A stretch of DNA of 64,000 nt from Lunularia cruciata (Eukaryota; Streptophyta; Marchantiopsida; Lunulariales; Lunulariaceae), in contig OX419759.1 in NCBI GenBank assembly GCA_948567375.1, positions 23,103,493 through 23,167,492 on the forward strand. The letters are read 5' to 3'. Under the pieces are notes generated by a model. The model was given only the letters and a program-made list of their open reading frames with translations, was not told where the DNA came from and made no database searches. Position 1 is the stretch's first letter. Each line of letters begins with the position of its first letter. Shown here in pieces: positions 43,312 to 52,962 of this stretch. The position numbers and the translations under genes were made by a program.

Positions 43312-43541
43312 AGCTGGGGACTGGTTAGCGCTGAAGCACTCAATCAAGGGTTGGAGAGAAATATATGCGCAGTATGGTGCCGATGAGAAGGAATTCCTGA
43401 AGACTCTTTCTTCTCTCTAAGAAGAAGCTGGGGACTGGTTAGTGCTGATGAAATCAATCAAAGGTCCAAGAGAATTGGATTCGCAGTATGGTGCCGATGA
43501 GAAGAAATTCCTGAAGAACTCTTTCTTCTCTCTAAGAAGAG
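43312..43541 (-). repeat. 114-bp tandem duplication in XTH 5' leader
   Basis: agctggggactggttag starts at 43312 and again at 43426, and both units carry gcagtatggtgccgatgaga and ctttcttctctctaagaaga. The duplication lies between the start codon (43307) and the TATA box, so it lengthens the 5' untranslated region or overlaps the transcription start. The second unit is CT-rich on the minus strand's complement. Confidence 0.88.
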
Positions 43542-43582
43542 AGAGAATGAGTTCGAATAATATTAACAGGTGCCTTGGGCAT

Positions 43583-43592
43583 CTTTATATAC
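43583..43592 (-). promoter_or_regulatory. TATA box of the XTH gene
   Basis: Minus strand reads TATATAAAG about 280 bp upstream of the start codon, the right place given a 5' leader of about 240-250 bp. Confidence 0.7.
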
Positions 43593-43601
43593 GTACCCCA
43601 G

Positions 43602-43700
43602 AGCAACCCTGAACAGTCTCGACGTGTGAGCAGCTCATTTCTGGTAAATGGCGCGGGAGTTCCGCAGAACATCTAGACATGATACTAGGCAAATGCTGTA
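43602..43700 (-). promoter_or_regulatory. Upstream promoter module, copy 1 (XTH gene)
   Basis: Plus strand tgaacagtctcgacgtgtga then gcagctcatttc, ending gacatgatactaggc..gctgtagcctgc. Minus strand contains CTGCTCACACGTC with an ACGT core about 20 bp upstream of the TATA box. Related copies at 44620, 45048 and 46608. Confidence 0.65.
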
Positions 43701-44169
43701 GCCTGCATTGTAAGGTAGATTCAAAATTGTGTATTATGTGCATGGTTTTAATTTCGTTGTTCACGACCATGTTTAACATCCGGGAGAGCTGCCAATCTTA
43801 CGATCATTGGACCTGATCCAGAATCTGACCATGAATCAAACTTTAGAAGGATTTCACACCTAGTTAGACTCGACTTCGTCACCAAGTACACGGCACTTCC
43901 GTTCTCCTTTTCAGCTTAGGTGAAAAGCATAATTTCAGGCAATGTTTAAATCTGACTTTCATTCAAGATTGAGGTTTGAAACTGTCAATATATCAATGGG
44001 TGGACATTGCAATGAAGTTGTGCCTCGGGGAAGCAGGCAGAACATAACTTCTGTGCTTCTTGTAAAAGAATATATTTTTTTTCAAGAAAGAAGTTTTTTG
44101 ACAAACCAGAAATGCAACCAGCCAGGAGCTAAATACTACTTTGTTGTTTCAGTAAAGAAGCAAGGACCT

Positions 44170-44378
44170 CTTTTGCGTTGAAGAGACGAAAGATCGACGA
44201 TGTGGCCTGGTGCATCGTAGTCTGTAATGTCTCCTGGTGAGTCCATTAAACCAGGGTACTTGGGGTTGCAGTCACTGAAGTTGACGACGTATAAGTCATC
44301 CCAAAACTTGGAAGCTTGTACAACAGGGACAAAAAGAGAAGGGCAGCAGAACAGCACGAGATCCGTTTTCTCGGCCAT
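44170..44378 (-). pseudogene. XTH exon-1 relic A
   Basis: From ATG at 44378 the frame reads MAEKTDLVLFCCPSLFVPVV then [20 protein letters not shown] and YPGLMDSPGDI, clearly exon 1 of an XTH. A one-base insertion near 44193 shifts the last codons (expected VDLRLDN), the donor site is not intact, and no exon 2, 3 or 4 follows before the true XTH gene at 43307. The signal peptide is recognisable. It is a partial tandem copy of the neighbouring gene's first exon. Confidence 0.85.
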
Positions 44379-44611
44379 ATTTAGCTGAATAATGAGGGCT
44401 TAAGCGAGTTGGATTCAAGGTTAATGTATAAGCTGATTGTAATTTGCGAGATTGTGCCGAATTGATTCTAAGCTGCAGTGATATTGTCCAGGTGGACTAT
44501 CTCTTCTCTCCTGGAGAGAGAGAGTTAGTCCAAAGTGATGCCAACAGACGGTTTGCCTCCCTCTTCTGTATCCGTTTAAGTGAGCAACAGACTCAAAGCA
44601 AAGGGACAGTT

Positions 44612-44760
44612 CGGGGAACCGGCCAAACGTGCGATCAGTTTATGCTCGTTCCATGATGCTAGGCAGAAAATAGCCAGTACAACTAATACGGTAACTAAGC
44701 GGAGATTTAGACATCATGTTGAACAGCGGCTGTAACCTGTGCTGGTGCAGTACTACCTGT
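44612..44760 (-). promoter_or_regulatory. Upstream promoter module, copy 2
   Basis: acgtgcgatcagttt, ccatgatgctaggcagaa and gacatcatgttgaacagcgg then ctgtaacctg align with copy 1; it lies about 240 bp upstream of relic A. Confidence 0.55.
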
Positions 44761-46067
44761 TGCCCTGCCGGTATCGCAGCTTTGAGAGATTGTTCAAGAG
44801 GTTTGTTTACCTGTACCCATAGAATTCGAACACATCATACTTTGAGTTCAGGTAATTAAAAGGTTGAAATCTACAGATGGTTCATAGATAAGTCTAGCAA
44901 GTGAATGTTCGGTACTGATTCAGAAAGGAGTTCAACCCAAATCACAGTGTTTGGGTTCTACTGAGATAGGAGAACGCTTCACTCTAGATCTAGATATCAC
45001 AATAGAGATTTAATGAGTTTAATTGACGTTATTGGATGGATATAACAAGGTGAACACACCTGACGTGCGAGCAGTTAATTTCCAGTCCATGGTGCTAGGT
45101 AGAATCTGGTGTTCAAGGCTGGAACTTGACCTGACGGGTCAAGCAATTGCACAAGATTGTGTTAGATATACTATTCTTGCACACAGCAGCTTCTAAAAGA
45201 TGGTCCTATGCACTGTAACGTTCATTTCGAAGATGCAGTATGCTGAAGTAACCTTTGGAAACTGCAACATATAACGCGTGATCCAAGTTTTGTGCTTCCG
45301 AAAGTGAAAATGCATACTGTTATTCCAATGATGTCATGACGAATTCTTGTCTGTGGCGTGATTGTGGGTACCCTGTAGCGGAAACGGCCAGTTAAGTCAC
45401 GTCTACTATTTGCCTCATTCACAGCCATTGGACAACATTCAAATTCAGCTTTCCATAATTGAATTCGATTTACATCATCTTTAGTCCGATTTCCTGTTCA
45501 GGTTGCGACTGCATTACGTCTTATCTTTTCCTGATTTACAGATGGAATCCCTAGTGCATGGTGGGGTAAGACTCTACTGTACATCCAAGGAATTTGCTAA
45601 TCGTGAGCAGTTCGGACTTACCTCAGATCATTAGGTAACAGTGAACGGCATGAAATAGGCTCATTTCTTGCAACTTCTGTAGTTAGTCACACAGTCCCTT
45701 ACCTGAAAACACAAGCTTAACTATCTGATGCCAACATCGTCAGAAGCTTGGATTCAATCTATACTATTATACATTATACTCTGGACCCAAACCACCTGAG
45801 CATCGTGAGATCTCATATTCCAGCGTAGTGCAAGCTGAATTCCATCCTGCCCGGAGGTGCGCAAGGATTAACATAGTCAGTAACTCAAATGGATCTGACT
45901 GGTATTAATGATCAAGGCCACGATCTAGAAGTTTGTGTCTACTGTAAAGATTATGTATGAAGGCACGATTTCTGAACATAAAATGACCTGGAGAAGCAGA
46001 GAGTGGTTACATACCATTTGCTATATTGTGTTTGTGATCAAACACATGCATACCGCGCGCTTGAGTT
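44761..46067. other. Spacer in XTH cluster, no gene seen
   Basis: Apart from the orphan promoter module this stretch has only short frames without motifs. Confidence 0.5.
45048..45110 (-). promoter_or_regulatory. Upstream promoter module, copy 3 (orphan)
   Basis: ggtgaacacacctgacgtgc, gagcagttaatttcc and ccatggtgctaggtagaa. No exon-1 sequence is found between this copy and relic A. Confidence 0.55.
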
Positions 46068-46237
46068 GTTGAGACGACGATCAACTATGTCCTCATTTAC
46101 AAGTACAGTCTGTCCTATGTGTCTGATGTCAGGGTATTTATACTCCAGTCTCCAAAGTTGACATAGAAATCATCCCAGAACCTGGAAGCTTATGAACGTG
46201 ACAGATGCAAAAAGAGAACTGCAGTACAGAAGATCTG
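46068..46237 (-). pseudogene. XTH exon-1 relic B
   Basis: Minus strand reads [14 protein letters not shown], then after a one-base shift KYPDIRHIGQTVLVNEDIVD and RRLNNSSA, which is the same segment as [18 protein letters not shown]...[12 protein letters not shown] of the intact gene. The signal-peptide part is frame-broken (a stop appears in FQVLG*). No further exons follow downstream. The position of the former start codon is overlapped by a long inverted repeat. Confidence 0.8.
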
Positions 46238-46238
46238 T

Positions 46239-46306
46239 TTGACTACATCGGCTGGCTACGGTCTTCGTGTTGTTCACGATCACCGTAGCCAGCCGATGTA
46301 AGTCAA
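46239..46306. repeat. Long near-perfect inverted repeat (hairpin)
   Basis: A 24-nt arm at 46239-46262 (contains tacatcggctggctacggt) is complementary to 46282-46306 (accgtagccagccgatgta...), with one extra base in the right arm. The 19-nt spacer itself contains tcgtg/cacga, which can extend the stem around a ttgtt loop. Confidence 0.9.
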
Positions 46307-46607
46307 AAGTACTCAAGACGTCTCAATAAGCTTAATCCTTTGATTCCAAAGAGCAGTGGTGTCGCAGAATATAAATAGATGCCGACATATACATAGTTTG
46401 AAGGTTTTCTGGTTGAATTAGACACAATACCAAATACCTCTTTCTAATATGCTATGTAGATTAATGCCTTTGATGAACTGTTTCTTCTCTCTACACGAGA
46501 GATGAGTTGAAGTGCACGTGAGATAAGCATAATATGGGTCGGGCCTACATATGGAACCATTTTCAGAGTACAACAACACACACACAGTACACACAGTACC
46601 TAGTGGA

Positions 46608-46735
46608 AAGGTGAACAGTCCCGACGTGTGAGGAGTTCATGACCGGTCCATGACGCGAGGTACAGCCCGTGACATAACAAATTTCGACATGATCGATGCT
46701 AGAAATCGGCTGTAGAGTTTTGGAAAAGTGATGTT
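46608..46735 (-). promoter_or_regulatory. Upstream promoter module, copy 4
   Basis: ggtgaacagtcccgacgtgt, gaggagttcatgaccgg, ccatgacgcgaggtaca and gacatgatcgatgctagaaa then tcggctgtag; best match to copy 1. It lies about 350 bp upstream of relic B. Confidence 0.65.
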
Positions 46736-48359
46736 TGTGTAAAACGCAGCCATAAGTGGTAAGAACATTGTCGTCCGTTTCTGACTAGACATTCAAGCTT
46801 CTAGGATCCAGCTTGATTTGTCCCGGGATATGACACATAACAGTAGATTCAAGACTGTGTAGTAGTTACCTTTCCTCTTAGACAACCTATACGTCAGGAG
46901 TCGCTGGCACAGTATCAGTTGTTAGTAGTTCTCCTTGTTAATGCATGTACACTGTGTAGAAATTAAGACCAGCGTAAATCAATTCTATACTTTGGAGTTC
47001 TATTCTTCACTTGATCTAAAAATTGAGATTCCCCTTTTTCAAGTAAGTCTCGAAGACTTAGATACTTCGGTACATTAGTTCGACTCCGACTACAATAACT
47101 GACAGGAATCCTAATAGTTCTTGCGAGGCGGCTTCATAACTTGTAAAATGAGCACTGTAGTCATTTGGTCGATATAATCATAATTTGGGTCAAGCCACGA
47201 GTTTCATCTTGCGACAAATTCATGATTCCCGAAAGCGTTTACTGGTTGCCGCATTCACATTCAGTGCAATGAAGCCAGAATAGAACATCATGTTGTTTTC
47301 CGTAGATATAATATACTACATGAAACCAGAGTTTGACATACAAAACTTTGTGATTTACCTGTCGGTCCATTTCCCAGCTTCCACATCCATAGTACTTTCT
47401 ACAGCCATAGCGGCCATTTTTAGATCGATTACTTATTCAGATTTCAGAGCCAGGCATTTCTGGGATTGTCAAGTTTTCTCTCCATTCTGTACCGCAGATA
47501 CGAAAATGCTAAAAACATTATGTTGAGTACCATAAAGAGCCACTTGTACATGTCAAGTGCTGTACTCAAAGAATATGCGGTGGTAAGATATTGATTAGTT
47601 TAATTGATGTCTTCTCATGTAACATCTAGGTCTATTGTTCACGTTGCAGAAGTGGGAAATTTGTATTTCGGCTAAAGCATGTTGTTGAGGATCTCCTAAC
47701 TCAGAGCTTATAGGATTGCACGAAGTAATGAAGATCATGTCTAAACTGACTTGGCAGCATATATAGTGGGGGAATAGAGTAGTACAGTCGCCGTTCCTCA
47801 ACCCGCGCTCCAAGGAGCTAATTCAGCTTCATGACTATGATTTACCTACTCATTATGAGGTGAAGTTAAGCTCACAATCAGGATACCCAGTAGATAAGCC
47901 ATTTACAACCACTCTAGTTCGGTTGTACCAACCCCGATACTACGCAGAACACGTAAGTAGACGAATAGGAGAGTAAAAGAACATTCAAACCGATATTTGA
48001 TAGGAAACTGTTTGATAGGAAACTGGATGAACAGCGAACTATGATAGTACTGTAACTTGAATCATTCTGAAATCATTCAGGGCATACATTCCATTGCGAT
48101 TCAGAGGCGTACGCTTGATGAGTTCCTAACTATTCTGCATGGTAAAAGAAAATGTAAACGGTACTGTTGTCATTCACACGGAACAGTCGCGGCTTTTAAT
48201 ATATGACTGCTAAAGATGATCACATGCACAATTTGTGCGCTACTAGGTCTCTCATTCTACCTCCTAAATCGTACGTCCCAATCTTCAATGCAGTTTTCAG
48301 CAAGGCATGCTTGCTCCATTGAGAAAATTTGTTCTCCAACTCCCTCTGGAGAACATGTT
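46736..48359. other. Spacer upstream of relic B, no gene seen
   Basis: Only small frames. The last part (48260-48359: gcagttttcagcaaggcatg, gagaaaatttgttctcc, ctggagaacatgttc) resembles the 3' flank of the XTH gene at 41140-41240, so it is the 3' flank of the pseudogene at 52963-54253, separated from it by the Copia element. Confidence 0.5.
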
Positions 48360-48364
48360 CACTC

Positions 48365-48420
48365 TGTTAGACAACACATACCCTAGGACCTCTCCCAATA
48401 GCTCATCACAAACCACATTA
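48365..48420 (-). mobile_element. E6 3' LTR remnant
   Basis: tgttagacaacacataccct, aggacctctccc and catcacaaaccacatt match the plus-strand start of the 5' LTR at 52363. Confidence 0.88.
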
Positions 48421-48423
48421 AAC

Positions 48424-48880
48424 ATAACTTGAACTTCTCAACAAGAACAGGTTTAATCAACATATCAATTTTGTTTACTTCTGTGCAAATCGTTTGCAAA
48501 TTGATCTCATCATTTATCACAACTTCCATGATAAAATGATGTCTCACATCAATATGATTTGTCCTTGAATGATATTTGATTTTTGGCAAAGTGAACAATA
48601 CTTTGGCTATCACAAAAAGGTGTGAACTTGATGTTAGTGAGTCTTACATCCTTAGCTGATCTTTGTAGCCATATTGCCTCTTTGGCAGCCTCAATTGTTG
48701 CCATATATTCCACCTTTGTAGTAGAAAGAGCAACAGTAGATTGGAGAGTAGACTTCAAACTTATTGCACCACCAACAAGTGTAAAAACAAATCCTGTTGT
48801 AGACCTTCTCTTATCCAAGTCTCTGGCAAAATCAGAATCTACATACCTTGTAATTCCTCCTTCTTGGTCTTCTCCACATC
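48424..48880 (-). pseudogene. E6 RNase H
   Basis: Reads DKRRSTTGFVFTLVGGAISL, QSTVALSTTKVEYMATIEAA, KEAIWLQ, then (after a shift) HSRTNHIDVRHHFIMEVV, MLIKPVLVEKFKLC. These are the standard Copia RNase H blocks, with KVEYMA carrying the catalytic Glu. The frame runs into LTR sequence at the deletion joint. Confidence 0.85.
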
Positions 48881-49960
48881 AGAGGTAATGCCAATATTTA
48901 TAGTCCCTTTCAAGTAACAAAGTATCCACTTCACAACTTCCTAATGTTGTTTCCCTGGATTTGCCATGTATCTACTCAGCACCCTCACAGCATATGAGAT
49001 GCTGGTCTAGTGCTGACCATATCATACATTAAACTCCCAACAGCACTAGCATAAGGAATATTTGACATTACTTTTCTCTCCTTTTCATTTGATGGACATT
49101 TCTCCAATGATATCCTGAAATGACTTGCCATTGGAGTGCTCATTGGTTTTGCATTCTCCTTGCTAACCAAGCAAGTAAATTTTCCAAATATCTCATTTGA
49201 GATATCCATAACTTTCCTTTTCTCCTATAGCCATGGATTTCAATCCCAAGCACCCTCTTTGAAGAACCCAAGTCCTTCATATCAAACTCCTTACCAAGTT
49301 GTGCTTTCAATTTCTCCACCTCAACCATATCCTCTGCAACAATCAACATATCATCCATATATGGTACCAAGATTATTAATCAAATACTCTAGGTCCACGG
49401 AGCTTCTTGAGATACACACAACAATCTGACTCACTTCTGTTCTATCCATGCTTCAACATGAAAGCATCAAATTTCATGTACCAAAGTCTTGGACTTTTCT
49501 TTAGTCCATATAAAGACTTTTGTAACCTGCAAACTAGGTTTTAGTTCCTTGGTACCACAAACCTTCAGGTTGATGTATATAAATCTCCTCCTCCAATTCT
49601 CCATGTAAAAAAGCAGTTGTAACATCTAGTTGCTCCGAATGCAAGTTATGCAATGCAACTATTGCCAATAGTGCATGAATTAAAGAGATTTTTACCACAA
49701 GTGAAAAATCTCATTGAAGTCAATACCTTCTTTTTGGCTATAACCCTTTGCTACAAGCCTTGCTTTGAATTGATCTCCTGATTTTGGAAGTCCTTCCTTC
49801 CTCCGGAATATGCATCTTCAACCAATTACCTTCTTTCCCATAGGTAAATTTTCAAGTCCCCAAGTTTGGTTTTTGGCCAAAGATTTCATCTCCTCTTCCA
49901 CTACACAATGCCACTTTTGACACTCTTGATCTTGCATTGCCTCTTCATATGAAGAAGGCT
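48881..49960 (-). pseudogene. E6 reverse transcriptase
   Basis: Recognised blocks: CQKWHCVVEEEMKSLAKNQT with TWGLENLPMGKKVIG (49818-49930, start of Copia RT), YMDDMLIVAEDMVEVEKLKA (catalytic Asp pair, about 49340-49360), KEFDMKDLGSSKRVLGIEI, KPMSTPMASHF and IPYASAVGSLMYDMVSTRPA. The middle third (49400-49800) is frame-broken. The canonical YVDDML is YMDDML. Confidence 0.87.
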
Positions 49961-50360
49961 CACCATTCTCTGTAAGAAGAGCATAAGCTATAAATGAATC
50001 ATCAAATCTCTTTGGAGGCCTTCTATCCCTATTTAAATACCTATGTTCATGAATCACTTATGGACTTTTCTCTTCTAATGGTTCACTTGGTACATCTACA
50101 AGACTTGAGATGTCTTCATTTCCAAGATCAATATCTATCTTAACAAAATTTGATTGAATTTGTTTTTTCTTTTCTTTGTTATAGTAATATTCTCCATCGT
50201 ATTCATCTCATCAAAACTACATCCCTACTCACAACAAGACAACACCTTTCTGGATCCCATAATCTATATCCCTTTGTATCTTTCTCATATCCCAAGGATA
50301 TACATTTTCTAGATTTGGGATCTAACTCTGTCCTTTGTTCTTGTTAAATATGAACAGAAG
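49961..50360 (-). pseudogene. E6 integrase-RT linker
   Basis: Minus-strand NRDRRPPKRFDDSFIAYALL (49980-50040) is the typical region just before Copia RT; the remainder is broken. Confidence 0.65.
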
Positions 50361-50990
50361 AAATGCATTCAAAAAATCTAAGTGAAGAGTAATCAACATG
50401 CCAACCTGTCCATTTTTCTATAGGTGTCTTACACTCAAATAGCAGTAGAGGAAGAAACTTTTACCAAATAACAAGCTGTACTTACAACTTCTGCTCAAAA
50501 ACTCTTCTCCAATCCAGCATTGCTTAACATACTTCTTGCTTTCTCCAAGAGTGTATGATTTATCCGCTCTGCCACATCATTTTCTTGAGGAGTACCCGGA
50601 ATGGTAAAGTGATGAATTATCCCTTTACTCTTACAATATCTATCAAACTCTCCAGGTTTGTATTCTCCACCATTATCAGATCTCAAACACTTCACTTTCC
50701 TTCCAGTTTTTTTCTCCATCATCACCTTCCATTGTTTAAAGATAGAGAAGACCTCTGATTTCTGCTTCATGGTGTAGATCCATACTCTTCTAGAGTAATC
50801 ATCAACCAAAGACACAAAATATAATTCTACAGATTTTGAAGCTATAGGTGCAGTGCTCCAATCATCAAAATGCACATAGTCTAAAATTCCCTTTATGCAA
50901 TGAACTCCTGTGGAAAAGCTTACCCTCTATTGCTTTCCCATTACACAATGCTCACATAATTTTAACTTACAACTTTTAAGGCCCTTCAAA
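50361..50990 (-). pseudogene. E6 integrase
   Basis: The 126-codon frame 50495-50875 reads LYFVSLVDDYSRRVWIYTMK (catalytic Asp of VDD), KCLRSDNGGEYKPGEF (second Asp) and TPQENDVAERINHTLLEKAR (Glu). Active relatives have NGVAER, here NDVAER. The first zinc-binding part lies near 50900-51050 with stops (LGH/C-x2-C remnants). Confidence 0.87.
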
Positions 50991-51055
50991 AGTTGTTGCT
51001 TGGACAATTCACTTAGACCTATTTCACTCATATGACCCAAACATAGGTGCCAAAA

Positions 51056-51487
51056 CTAAGTAAGATCTTTGAGATCTGCATTTTCAAAAATATTACTTGC
51101 CACTCCTCCAATAATGGTCTCTCTAACAAGCTCATAAAGATTACCTATCTTCTTGCTCTTCATTACAACCAATGCTCCTTTTGATACCTTGAGTGTTCCA
51201 ATTTTTGCTCCCCACCTCCAACCATTTGAGTCCAAAGTGCCTAGTGATATCAAATTCTTCCCTAACTCAGGAACATGCCTCACATCAGCAAGAGTCCTCA
51301 CAATATTACCAATGCCAATAGCTTTACAAGCCATGTTGTTCCCCATTATTATAGATCTTCCATTGACTGGTTTGTACTCATGAAACCACTCCTTATTTGG
51401 ACACATATGGTGAGAGCAACTTGAGTCCAATATCCATGACTCCTCAAATTGATCTTTGTCTTGGGTAACACATAGAATGTCATCCAC
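51056..51487 (-). pseudogene. E6 protease and pre-integrase segment
   Basis: Reads ESWILDSSCSHHMCPNKEWF, with the active site Asp-Ser-Ser instead of the Asp-Ser-Gly of most Copia proteases, then IGNIVRTLADVRHVPELGKN and LISLGTLDSNGW, the spacer before integrase. Confidence 0.87.
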
Positions 51488-51499
51488 AACACAAGATGA

Positions 51500-52350
51500 C
51501 TCAGCAATACTTGCTTGATCTGAAAGTTGACCTTTATCCTTATTGGACTCAAGCCTCTTGTTGTTACAATCCTTCTTGAAATGTCCAACCTTCCCATAAA
51601 TCTAGCACTTGCCTTTGAGATCTCTAGTTCTAGACTTGGATCTACTCTTTGATTTACTCTTGATCTGATCTCTCTCTCTTGTCCTTCCTCTGATAAATAG
51701 TGCCTCTGGATATGGCTTTTCTTGGTTGAGTCTTTTTTGCATCTCATTGGACAATACTGCTGAAGTGACCTCCTCACAGTTTATATCATCCTTCCCATAT
51801 AGAAAAGTTGTGACCAAATGCTCATATGAAGGAGAAAGTGAAGTCAATAACAGTAATGCCTTATCCTCCTCTTCTAACATGACCTCTATGCTCATCAACT
51901 CACAAATGATTTTATCGCAAGTATTGAGGTGCTCCATAACATTTTGGCCTTCCTTCATCCGCAACATATACAAATTCTGTTTAAGATACCATCTATTTGT
52001 CAATGACTTAGTCATATAAAGATTCTAGAGTTTGGCCCATATAGCACTTCATCAACAAGGTTCAACCAAATAGTGCTAATAGCTTTGAGATTGGCATCTT
52101 CATCTTCCTCATCCTCATCACTTTTGTCCTCTTATTTTTTCTTTAATGTTCTATGTAGTCCTTGCTGGACAAGAAGGTCCTTCATCTTCAGTTGCCAAAG
52201 TCCAAATGTTTTTGTCCCATCAAACGTCTCCACTGCAAATTAAGCATTTGATATGGATATCACCCTTGCCATTGCTTTGCAGTGGACTTGTTTCTTGACC
52301 CTCTTCACTGCACCTTCAGATCTCAAGTACCTCTTCAGAACCAACTATGT
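51500..52350 (-). pseudogene. E6 gag
   Basis: The frame 51602-52015 reads LKQNLYMLRMKEGQNVMEHL, EEEDKALLLLTSLSPSYEHL and a basic Ser/Arg/Lys tail, the UBN2-type Copia gag. The zinc knuckle near 51560-51605 is broken: a stop and Tyr stand where Trp and the second Cys are expected, while GHFKKDC is kept. The gag start near 52250-52340 is decayed. Confidence 0.83.
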
Positions 52351-52362
52351 TCTGATATCAGT
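52351..52362 (-). other. E6 primer binding site
   Basis: Minus strand ACTGATATCAGA next to the LTR end resembles the initiator tRNA-Met site TGGTATCAGA. Confidence 0.7.
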
Positions 52363-52741
52363 TGCTAGAAAACAAAGACCTAGAACCTCTCCGAACAGCA
52401 CATCACAAACCACATTTACAGAAATCAGAAGACAATAAGAGAGAACTTGGTTTACTTAGTGTCCCAAAAGCTATCTCCACTTCTGAAACAGGCTCACAAT
52501 AGCTTTTGATGCTTTATTACTCTTGGCAAAAAAGAAAAAAGAAAAAAAGAAGAAGAAGTAAAAATATATAAAAACACGCACATCATTGTCATCCGAACTG
52601 AATTTCTAGACAAATGACTACTATTGAACTTCTAGACAAGTGAATGTCTAGCACCATGTGAAACATCAAGGTGTTTCATTAGTTACATTTGCTCTTGCTC
52701 TTTCGTCACTATATGTCACTAATAACAAGCCAAACATAACA
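52363..52741 (-). mobile_element. E6 5' LTR (379 bp)
   Basis: Plus-strand start tgctagaaaacaaagacct, end caaacataaca followed by the cactc target duplication. Contains an A/G-rich low-complexity stretch at 52528-52560. Confidence 0.88.
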
Positions 52742-52962
52742 CACTCTTGTGACTACGTGTGCACATATTTAATCCATGTGCAGATTCTAAAACTAGATTC
52801 AGTTTTGATAATCTAGTGACCGTCTCAATCAAAGTGAGTCCCGTGTATATGTTAGAGTTGGATTAATCTAATCAAAATCAATAAGCATAGACTCGAAATC
52901 AAAATCACCAATGGTTGATAGTCGATCCTCCGTAAAACTAGTCAACTACTCATCCTTCAATA

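Larger units (their letters stand above)
48365..52741 (-). mobile_element. E6: Ty1/Copia element with perfect 5-bp TSD, 3' LTR eroded
   Basis: Minus-strand order gag, protease, integrase, RT, RNase H is diagnostic of Copia. The 5' LTR is 52363-52741 (on the plus strand tgctag...cataaca). cactc flanks both ends (48360-48364 and 52742-52746). Only the last 56 bp of the 3' LTR remain (48365-48420), joined directly to the end of pol, so an internal deletion removed the polypurine tract and most of that LTR. Stops and shifts break pol. Confidence 0.92.
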
